A stretch of 64,000 nt of DNA from Nereocystis luetkeana. Lineage: Eukaryota > Sar > Phaeophyceae > Laminariales > Laminariaceae. Positions within the stretch are counted from its first letter, which is position 1. Each line of letters opens with the position of its first letter. Below are positions 55,000-64,000 of the stretch, in pieces. The stretch covers positions 17,724,079 through 17,788,078 of the forward strand of contig JARUPZ010000002.1 of NCBI GenBank assembly GCA_031213475.1, given 5' to 3'. The translations under genes were made by a program, and so were the position numbers. The notes under the pieces were generated by a model. The model did no database searches and was not told where the DNA came from. It saw only the letters and a list, made by a program, of their open reading frames with translations.

Positions 55000-57900
55000 A
55001 TGTGGAAAAATGCCGTGACCGATGATTGCTAGTACTAGTACGATAACCACTGCGTACGGTAGGTGTTAGTGTGTAACATGTCGGCGGTAGGCCGTGAGCG
55101 CTTTTCGTTTGTTGGTGACCGACGTTACTCACTATCGTCAATTCAACATGAATGCTTTTGTCGTCAACTCGCCAATGCACGCTCTACTGCTGTGCACCAG
55201 GTATATACTCACCGTCAACTACCAGCCGCTTACCGCTCGTTGCTGTCCCGTTTTTTGGTATCACCATGATGAACCAATCTCCGGCCGGAACGGTCCACCA
55301 TGAATACAATCCCGAATATGCACGTGATATATCATTTTTTTTCACAATCGAAAAAAAGGGGAACTACTCGTATCATCGTTTTTTGCGTATTGGGGCCCTC
55401 CGGCCGGAAAGGAACGTAGCTATCATACGAAACCCGGTATACACTGTCACAATGCTACTGCTGTACTCCATACCGGGTATTCATGTATGCGTATACTTTA
55501 TCCTGTAATGAACAATTTTCTTAAAGATTATATAAAACAGAATGACATTATATTTCGAGCAGTGTTCTACTGTAGGTACAATCGATGCTATATACACAAA
55601 TATAAGCCCCTAGGCACGTAAACCGCGACGATATATCGTACCAGGTACCAAATGTGCGAATATATATGTATAATCATTGTGTGAAGGGTACTGCAGAGGT
55701 ATAAGCAGGCAAGAGACACAGGGATGTTGACGCTGCGGGTAGGACCCGCTGCTTGTAGATCACGATTTTCTTATAGTTGGTCCTCCAGTGAGTTGAGGGA
55801 GGGAGAGAGACAACCCAGCCAAGACACCGACCAAAACTAACCCGTATGGAGATACCAGTTTACTGGGGCGTTCCCACAAGCTTCACAAACCGTAACAGAA
55901 TGTTTTCCTCACAAAGGAATTTCTAAGCAGGCTCCTCTTCCGATCGATGGTTGGGGCGAGTACGGAAATAGGTTGCAGCGCTATGGGCTCCAGAAGTCGC
56001 CCAGGAGGGGGGCGACAGGGTATTCTGTGATGTATCTACGTCAACTGACCTGACTAGTGACGTATGGAGAGTGCACCGTGTAAGACAGCGATAAGGCCGT
56101 AGGATGGCTCGTTGTCAATCGATGTAGGTATACAATGGAGTGTCCCCGGCGGGAGACGCCATTGTCTGCGTCATGGAAACCCCGTATCGGCTGTAGTGGT
56201 CGATACGGGTGCTCTGTGGCGCTACCTGGGGTTAGTCAATCCCACCAAAGAACGAAAGAAACGAATCAAACCATATCCTGTTCACACACCGTGCATGATT
56301 ATTGCTTATCACGTGCCTGTCTGTTAATCACACGTCGCACTTGCTGAGCAATACCAACACTCAACTCTCGTGGCGTCTGGCCACCCCGTGGCCGGAGAGG
56401 ATTCAGGAGCGAGGTACGGAGGGAATCCCCATAAGGACTCTCTCAACGAACGACAACAGCTGGCTATTGAGGTGAGACCGAGCCGATAGTGACACACAAG
56501 AGGAGGTCAGCTGTAACAAATATTCCAAAAGCGCTAAGTGCAACCATATAAGATTCGCATACGGGTATGTACATATATTCCTGTACGGTGGATGTAGTAT
56601 TCCATCACACCAGCCCAACACGAACGGCCGTAGATGTAGATCACGCGACGATAAAAGGATGATGACTACGAGTATATCATCCAAAAATCGAAAGAGATCG
56701 AGTATGGATGCGGTAATTTCAACAAGAAAACGAGGTAATAGATTTTCCCCGCACCTTGTGGTCAGGCTTGGACGCCTCACTTGAGAAATAAGCTACTATC
56801 CGGAAGGACAACGCACGAAACTAAACAAATCAGAGAGGGCACAAGGGCTCGAAGAAAAGAGAAAGCGAAAAACGATACACTAGCGGGAACTTCACCCCAA
56901 AGCTTGAAAGAAATGTGCAATGGAGGTCTACAACGCGAGATCTCGACGTGTAAAACGCAATACAATGACTCGGACCTCGGAAATGGGAAGCCTCTCATCC
57001 TTACGCGCACAGAATGCACATGAGTCGAGGAGGGTAGGGAAGAGAAGACGCCGGTGAGCCTGGCTATATAACATTCGCATACGCTCCCAAACGGTGGATG
57101 TACTACACCATCACAATTATTTCATACCATATGCTGTATAAACCAGAATACGGTTCTAATTCCTATATATATGAACAACGTCGCATATCACTGCTACATA
57201 AACCGGAATATAAATCTATTTCCTATATGAACACATACCCCAGATGTTTGGTACTATATATGGCTTACCCGTTACATATTATTGCGTACAACTTCGTAAA
57301 TAACCAGAACACTATACTTTGTCCCATATGAAGTTCGTTCCATAGGAAATGCCCTATGAACCCGAATACCGGACTGTTTCCCGTAGGAGCCATATTACAA
57401 ACCGGGTAGAATACCGCACAATTTTTAATGTTCATATGAAGCACGCGTTCCACACTAAATGTTATGTAACCCTTAATTAACACGACACCGTCTCTTACTT
57501 GAACGAAGTTACATACTTGTTCCCAATTCAACCCGTAGTCCATGTGGTATAATATATATCCTGTGTGAACTTACAGTCTACAGCAGTATTTATTTCCTAG
57601 CCGAGGATATAGGCATATTATCGAGGCTTTAAATGCGATAACAGTACTTCACTGCTGTAATAGGAGGCAATACAAAACAACACATGTATTATGCAGACAC
57701 CACCACCTGCCTTCAGCCCATTTTCACACACGGATGTGCTAATGTGCACGACCCTGCCAGATCGACGTCTAGTGCCCTGCCTCTGTGATAACATCAACCA
57801 CCCCCGGCACTGGATATCGAGTAATGGGCACCCATACGGAACCACACTATTTTTCAGTCGTTGTTCCAATTGCCGAGTGGAGTAAACGCAATCACCTCGA
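55000..57900. other. Unassigned stretch
   Basis: No gene recognised. A ~50-base direct repeat (TTCGCATACG...ACGGTGGATGTA) occurs at ~56550 and ~57070. At 57125-57230, AAACC-GAATA-...TTCCTATAT-TGAACA is repeated with a ~58-base period. TACCAGGTA is at 55639. Confidence 0.4.
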
Positions 57901-57934
57901 TGGCCTTCCGAGTAGACGTGAACAATACCCGGTA

Positions 57935-58080
57935 TATATATTGCTGAACGGGTACCCTCTAATTCGCCCGCGGGTAGCCGCTTACAGCCACAAAACCCAC
58001 CGGGTACCCGTTACCTGGGTCGGGTACTGCGTCCGAATTTTATCAGGCCTCCCCAACGGAAGTGGCGGGTAACCGGCGAG
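57935..58080. repeat. GGGTACCCG-rich palindromic cluster
   Basis: ACGGGTACCCTC, GCGGGTAGCCGC, ACCGGGTACCCGTTACC, GGGTCGGGTACTG and GGCGGGTAACCGGCG lie within ~140 bases. The same word is at 54853-54866. Confidence 0.55.
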
Positions 58081-58089
58081 GTGCAGCTC

Positions 58090-60660
58090 TATGAGGTACG
58101 CAGTCTTTGTGACTGTTATTATATACGCATAATAAGTGTAAATTTTCCATTTCGGCGTTGTATCTTGGGCTTGTCAACCGGGGGCCGGGTTATTGTGGGC
58201 GTTCATATAATTCCAGCGCTATTTAATATATGTATGTGCTCGTCATCGTCCTTATAGTATGTATCTGGTATGTGCTTTATATCCAGATACATCCAGAAGA
58301 GTTTCCACTCTGCAACAACATCAAGTTGTAGTATCAATATGTACACATGCACCAGACAGGAATAATACACAAAAAAAATACGAGAGGAAGAAGCGGGGGC
58401 CGGAGAAACGAGACTACTATTCATAAGAAAAGTTGCAGTAGAGCTCACCTCTGTATTGGAGAATATGGTTGGTACACACTATGCACGTGACAAAGGACTT
58501 ATACTTTCGAACCAGTGATGTACTGCAATGGGCCTGATTCGCTCTAAGAAAGACGCTAGGAAAAAGGAGATGAGGAGAGGTGTACTGCTGTAGGTGTTGT
58601 CTTATATGAGAAACACCTGAACGTAATTCGTAGTTGAAAACAAGAATTCGCTGTTTTTTTGTTCGTACGTAGCAGACGGCTATGGCGATAATGAGGACTG
58701 GGGGAAAGAAATGCAGATGGTGCTGGCAATGAGATGCAAATTAAAGGGAAGAGGGGACAGAGGGGACTCGCAAACGGAATACAAAGACAGGAGGAGCACC
58801 GGCAGCGAAGAAAATCTCAAAACATACCAGAGACCTGTGATACTTGTTTCGTTGGGGAAATATCTGAGAATACCCCATATTAATATAGGATAATGAAAGC
58901 CTTGTTTTTCAAGAGAGGATAAAGCGAGGTTACGGAAACTAGATGCACCTACTCGTACTTGTGTACTGCAAGTAGGGGGTTAGCCCTGACGTCTAGGACA
59001 TGCCTTCAAAAATGTTTCAGAGTCCTTTCTCAACAGGGTGTTTTTTTGTGTATTGCGTCTCTTCTTGCGTGTCTTACGTTCGTCAGGCAAACGGTGTCGG
59101 CATCTATTTGCGCTCGAGAAGGCCCAATAAACCGCGTTATGCGCACCAAATTAGCGCCGCTAGTTTAAACACGCTAAAACCGAGTCGGGGGTGACTTCTA
59201 TAAGACAGGCAAAAATTTAAAAGACATTTTCTCTCCAAAATATGGCATGTAAGACGTAAACAAGTCACCAGAAGGGATGGCATGAAACGGCGTAAGGCAT
59301 GTGGATTGGAGAGGATGCTTGTCAGTAGCCATCATATTCGTTACTCGATAGCACTTAAATCATCTGGCATACCTTTACGCATTCTATGTAGGTACAACAG
59401 ACAATTTTCCAGTCTGAGGTATGGTAGGATACGGCAGCAGCAGCTGTCTTTTTACTGATTGATGTGCACCCTTACGCACATAATAAGTCCCAGTGACAAA
59501 AGTAGTACCATGGATCTTCTACCGTTGTACGTAGGTACATAGTCTACGGCAGGCAGCACATTATACGTACGTGCTATTATTGGCAAATATTGGAAAGGAT
59601 ATCTTCAGTATCCCTCCGGGATCGGTAGCATAGTTTTAGTTCTGGTTCGAGTAACAATATAGGCTACACGGGGGTCATGGCTATGTACCCCAAGATATAC
59701 CAAGGTAAGGTGTTTTGCTGTATATCTGGAGGTTCTCTTCGTTGTTTCTATTTTGAACGATCTGCGGCGTAACTAGCGAAATTCGTTTCAATCGCATTCC
59801 GAGTTTCCTCGGGGAGGTCCGCGATGATCGACGGGTCCATCTTGCAACCCATACACGAGTTATCGTTGATATATCAATTGTGCTAGCATAATCGATCACC
59901 TCGTGTAATTGGTTGCCTCGGTTAGGAGGGGCAGTGAGTGAACACCCGGGAGTTTGGCATGGGGCCAGAGAGAAGATGTTGAACCACCAAAGATGAAGTG
60001 AACGAAGGGGGGCTATCCCTTCGTCCCAGGATCCCATAAAGGTATCCAGTTGATGCTTACACCAAAACCCATTCGGGAAAGAATAAATCCCGCCGCATTT
60101 TTCCCGTTACACAAATCACACGTATCCGCACGATTAAACACATCAGCCTGGCGGAATATCCACTTATACAAATCACACGTATCCACGATCAGACACATCA
60201 GACATGTGTGCGACTTATGACGAACGGTTATGACCAACATGGGGGTTCTCTTCGTTGTTTCGGTTTTGAACGAAAAACAAGGGTACTCCCTTCTTTTAGT
60301 TTTTGATTGACCGAAATGTAAGATTCGTCCTTTGTTGCGAGCTGCGAGCGCACACGCGCACCGCCCACCCCCTTTTGAGATCACTCCACTTTTGCTCACC
60401 ATCATCAGCTTCCAGCCGACTGAGCAAATTAATCAACACTGTGGCTTGGGGTCACCACACCATCTTCTTCTTCTCTTCTATTTGAAACTTCACGTACGTG
60501 CTTGCCTCGAACATTTTGACTGTGTATTGCCGGCCATCGGCAATCGAGTCTAGGCGGACACATCAGCTACAAGCTGGTGTACACACGCCAATCGCCATAC
60601 CTAATAATGTGGAGGCATGTTTAAGGTCTTGGCATTGTTTAAATATGGTATTTCAGATAT
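58090..60660. other. Unassigned stretch
   Basis: No gene recognised. GGTTCTCTTCGTTGTTTC followed by TTTTGAACGA occurs at ~59731 and ~60244. ACAAATCACACGTATCC occurs twice, at ~60110 and ~60170. Confidence 0.4.
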
Positions 60661-60670
60661 TATGGGGGCC

Positions 60671-60766
60671 TTAATCCTTTTAGAACCGCAGTCCCGTTTT
60701 GGGACAAACCACTCAATGTTCAAGTAGTTTGTCCCCAAAACGGGACTGCGGTTCTAAAGGGGTTAA
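60671..60766. mobile_element. TTAA-flanked MITE (family 2), best copy
   Basis: 96 bp with ~43-base arms. The left arm begins TTAATCCTTTTAGAACCGCA; the right arm on the other strand begins TTAACCCCTTTAGAACCGCA, and both continue GTCCCGTTTTGGG. TTAA ends followed by CC are characteristic of piggyBac-type elements. It has no coding capacity and could fold into one long hairpin. Confidence 0.8.
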
Positions 60767-60969
60767 GGCGAAGGCCTTGATGTGTGCCCTACGCTAACGG
60801 ATATCGCTGCAGCGCCCCTTATGCCATGTGTCCTAACCCACTCATGGCGTACCTTGAATGCTAGGTGTGGGTGTTGACAGAAAAAGTGGCACCAAGACGG
60901 AGGTACTCATTAGTTGCTTGGCTTAGCCATTTGACCACAGACACCGGAGCCATTCCGAGACGGAGCATG

Positions 60970-60991
60970 ACGAGGGGGGGGGGGGGGGGGT
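60970..60991. repeat. Poly-G run
   Basis: A run of about 18-20 G. Similar runs occur at 12356-12374, 14060-14082 and as C at ~31565. The exact length is unsafe. Confidence 0.8.
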
Positions 60992-60999
60992 AAAGAGAC

Positions 61000-62700
61000 A
61001 GACCATAGAGGCGAGGAAGAGAAAAACAGGACACTATTAGTTGAGTGGGGATATAACTGATAATATTCCATCGGCTAAAAACGCAATACCAGGTACATTA
61101 TATTTCCGGAGATGCGTGTACAGGATGATTAAAATGAACTGCAAACTGTAGCTGGTGTTGAAGACAACATAACAACCAAGAAGGGCAGATAATTTTGGGT
61201 AGGATCACGGTGTTTAGACGGCTTGGCCCATGGCAAGGCGGTGGTCGGGATTCGTGCGTTGGTTCGAGCAAAGCTCCGGCCTTTTTGTAGTTGGTGTATT
61301 TATTTTTGTCGATAACGCAGTTATCGGGAGGCCGTTTGTTGTTGGAGTTGCGGTGCTGAGGCGTCTGGATGAAATACAGAGGTGCGTGATGGCTGCCTGG
61401 ACCACCCCCCTGCAGAGACGCCCGAGATGCAACAGTATCAATCTAGTGTTTCACTCAACATCTCCTAAAAAGAGAGACAGAGGCGAAGTACAAACCAAAC
61501 AAGAGTTGAGATATGTCTTGTCGATCTACCGCCTACCACGCATCGCCGTGCATCACTGTTGTTGCGCCCGTCATCACGTTCAAAGTCTCGCTAATCATCC
61601 GGACTGTCTATTTTGACCTATTTCAGTCAACGCTGCTTTATCGCTGCAAAATTGAGGTTCACTGAAAGCTTGTACGAACCAGTTGTCGAGGCATTCAGTC
61701 CTCACTCTAAGTGCAGGCCAAGCGACGTCTCAAATGCAAGGAGCCTGATGATTTTGGGGACCTAGAGGCAGACAGCTGCTGAAACATGGTGAACACATGG
61801 AGATTAAGGCACAGCGCAGAAATATATATTAATACAGCGTAGACGGGCTAGACCCGGACTCTTAGGATCTAAGTCGCTATACTCCTGATGCTTTGGACAT
61901 TCTCGGAGCCCGCCGTTCTGGCCCGAAACGGTTTTGGCTGCCACTGTCACAAGGTTTGATTGAGTCCACGCGGTCCCCAATTCATATCGGAACCTACGAC
62001 GGCAATTGCCAGCATGCGCCCGCCTGAAGAAGTTCCAACCTCGACGTGTTAAGAAGAGGGAACATCAATTCGTCGAATGAAACCCCGCGCGAGTCACAGT
62101 CTACCGCATACCGTTACTCATACATCACTCATACCGACGTTGTCACGGCCCAAACGGTTTTCATATTAGCTATGGCCTATTGTTTCTTGTTAGACGGGGA
62201 TCGTTATACTTGATTCGTCGTCTATCCAAAGCCATGATCGAGCCCCGCGGGTGACGGAACACCGAGTCACGGCAACGCTAACACACAACCAGAGCCGGGT
62301 GGCAAACGTCAATGCCGCTCTCACACAACTAGTATGAACGCGTACATGGAAGAGAAAGCAGCCGGTGCAATTGTCCAGGTGAACGGTGTCATCGTCGAAC
62401 AAAACGCCTTACGTGCCACTCGCTATCTCAATCCGTTTATCCTTCACCAGCACAACCTACAATGTAGCTACTCAAGCATTGCCTCGGCGCACAACACTTT
62501 GTCCCTTAATAGGCGTGAACCCTGAGCCCTAAATGCTGTGGCCTGTTTTCCCTAGGTAGACAGGAATTGTTCGGTTTTACCACGCATCTAGTGTCTTCAA
62601 CACACATGCCATGCCGGGACATACTCCGAGGTTGACGGGCGTCCGCCATTCGACAGAGCGACTGTATGACTGGAGCCAGATTTCAATATACGTCCCTACA
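61000..62700. other. Unassigned stretch
   Basis: No gene recognised. The + strand frame 61230-61616 (128 codons) has no known domain. TACCAGGTA lies at 61087-61095. Confidence 0.4.
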
Positions 62701-62723
62701 CAGTTATTAAACAGACGATACAA

Positions 62724-62724
<1 letters not shown>

Positions 62725-62760
<36 letters not shown>

Positions 62761-62790
62761 TGGTATATATACCTGTATATAACGAAACAG
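62725..62790. repeat. AT/TATA microsatellite
   Basis: About 14 AT units followed by TATATAC units; it has an ATACTGGTATATATACC palindrome next to it. Confidence 0.85.
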
Positions 62791-62799
62791 ACAGGGACC

Positions 62800-64000
62800 A
62801 GCGCCCAGACGCACTCCAGAACGAATTTAAACAGACCAAACTCTACTGTGCTGTAGACCAAGATGTCTATCGGTTTGAGCAGGACGTTACGTTCTCTGGG
62901 AATATCGTATGACGTTTTACGACTGGCGACCTTCTGGACAAGCCACAGTTATTCCCGTCTTCTTTGTCGACCCCCGGTATACTCCCGTCTTCTTATTCGA
63001 CCCCCGGTATATCCCCGCCTTCTTTCTCGACCCCCATAGTATGCTTCCTGGGTTATTGCCCCATAAACGGGATCAAAATCCCATTGATCGTCGATGATCA
63101 TGGAGGTTCGCAACCGCGCAGCCCTCTGGCGTTCAGCGACCGAAAAAAGAAGTTTCAGCTGGGCTCGAATCGCTGACCTTTAATGAGCCTACTATACTGC
63201 TCGAGACTATTCACAGCGCATGGGCCGAAAACGACCCTGCACCACAACATGTTTGAAGTATACAGCATGGAACCCCGCTGTTGGAAGTGTACACCTTGGT
63301 ACGATCACCTTGGTACGATCTACTGTACGCTCGTAAACCTAGTGCCCCATAACTTGCTTCTGAAATACACTACGTGTTCTTGCTTCATGGCTTCCTGACC
63401 AGGTTTTGCTTCCATCTTCGTCGCGACTACCATCTCCAGTCAGCCACTAGCCCACGCCTACTTCTCCGACGCCCTTCCTTCCACCGGCGGGGCCAAAGGG
63501 TGGAAGAATCAATATTGCCTCGTCTTAGCAGTTCTTTCCGGTCGGCAGGCTCACCTCCGTTTCTAGCATGGTGCTCAAGTTGAGGTTTCCGCTGAATGCA
63601 GACGTCATGGCCGAGAGCGGGGGCGGAGCGGCGCATGGTACGAGGCCGAACAGGTTAGGGACAATTTGCGACATGGTGTGTTGACGCTCACCGCTGTCGG
63701 CCCGTGTGCGTGTTCGAGTCGCGCTTCTGGGAATCTGTTGTTCAAGTAGCTGGACAATCACACCCATGGCCATATCGCTGCGGATGTTGTTGCAGTTCCG
63801 AGGCACCCTGCTCGGCGTATTTGGTCCGAGATTTTAATGAATGTACATTCAGGCGACTGCTCAAAAAGCTGCACCCTCGCACCCACGAGCAGAACGCAAC
63901 GGGTGTTGTCGCAGCACTAAGACACCCTGCTTTGCTTGTTCAACCCGGGGCCTTGCTGCGCGCACTTAGTAACGCCACCGTGACCCCAATCCCCTCCCCC
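62800..64000. other. Unassigned end of window with a short duplication
   Basis: TCGACCCCCGGTAT with CCCGTCTTCTT is repeated three times at 62953-63035. GATGTTGTTGCAG...CACCCTGCTCGGC (63782) and GTGTTGTCGCAGCACTAAGA (63903) form a ~120-base duplication. The - strand frame 63525-63806 spans part of it, but no family is recognised and it may run past the window. Confidence 0.4.

Noticed and set aside
5499-61095. CCWGG as a Dcm-type methylation site explaining the 9-mer excess
   Set aside because: The excess is in the whole 9-mer with TA on both sides, not in CCWGG alone, and Dcm is bacterial.
63140-63200. Possible - strand tRNA (GGTC...ATTCGAGCCC)
   Set aside because: An acceptor-like pairing exists, but the T stem fails in several positions and the variable region does not fit.
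1-64000. CRISPR array or bacterial operons
   Set aside because: No regularly spaced identical repeats; gene structure, introns and retroelements are eukaryotic.

Overview
This looks like nuclear DNA of a eukaryote with moderate GC content. Genes are split into small exons by long introns with GT-AG borders, and the spaces between them are full of decayed transposons. The mix of a DIRS-type tyrosine-recombinase retroelement, Copia-type and LINE-type fragments, and secreted CAP/PR-1 proteins suggests a brown alga or another stramenopile. That placement is an inference; no rRNA or other species marker is present.

The one gene system I can reconstruct in full is a head-to-tail trio of CAP-superfamily (SCP/TAPS, PR-1-like) secreted-protein genes on the + strand. 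Copy A codes at 18597-22684, copy B at 33430-37593 and copy C at 49057-52862. Each has six coding exons with GT-AG borders and conserved phases. Coding exons 1, 3, 4 and 5 are 132, 58, 148 and 154 bp in every copy, and the last is 61, 61 and 64 bp. Only coding exon 2 (335, 179 and 167 bp), which encodes the linker between signal peptide and CAP domain, differs strongly: Thr/Pro-rich in A, Arg/Gly-rich in B and C. In all three the ATG lies directly after an AG splice acceptor. A conserved block with a good donor (about 16.0-16.2, 32.5-32.7 and 45.1-45.3 kb) lies upstream and is probably the untranslated first exon plus promoter. The products would be 295, 243 and 240 aa.

Layout: 0-4.3 kb, Copia-type remains, including an LTR-flanked element with only Gag and protease plus an 18-residue Pro-rich repeat. 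5.5-6.6 kb, a His/Pro/Thr-rich ORF and a degenerate CCGTCCCG repeat array. 7.6-11.6 kb, a decayed DIRS-like element (RT, RNase H, tyrosine recombinase). 12.7-14 kb, two inverted-repeat elements. 15-17.1 kb, tandem repeats around the leader block of gene A. 18.6-22.7 kb, gene A. 25.2-26.5 kb, a decayed LINE reverse transcriptase on the - strand. 28.8-31.7 kb, a cluster of MITEs with nested insertions. 32.5-37.6 kb, gene B. 38.7-44.7 kb, more inverted-repeat elements. 45.1-52.9 kb, gene C, with a 631-bp tandem duplication in its leader intron. 53-64 kb, mostly unassigned sequence with small repeats.

The most unusual non-gene signal is the 9-mer TACCTGGTA/TACCAGGTA. I counted 19 exact copies by eye, against about 0.5 expected for both strands. 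One is a precise 7-bp insertion in the arm of a MITE, and two pairs overlap by a shared TA. That is what footprints of an unseen TA-targeting transposon would look like. At least five short inverted-repeat element families are also visible.
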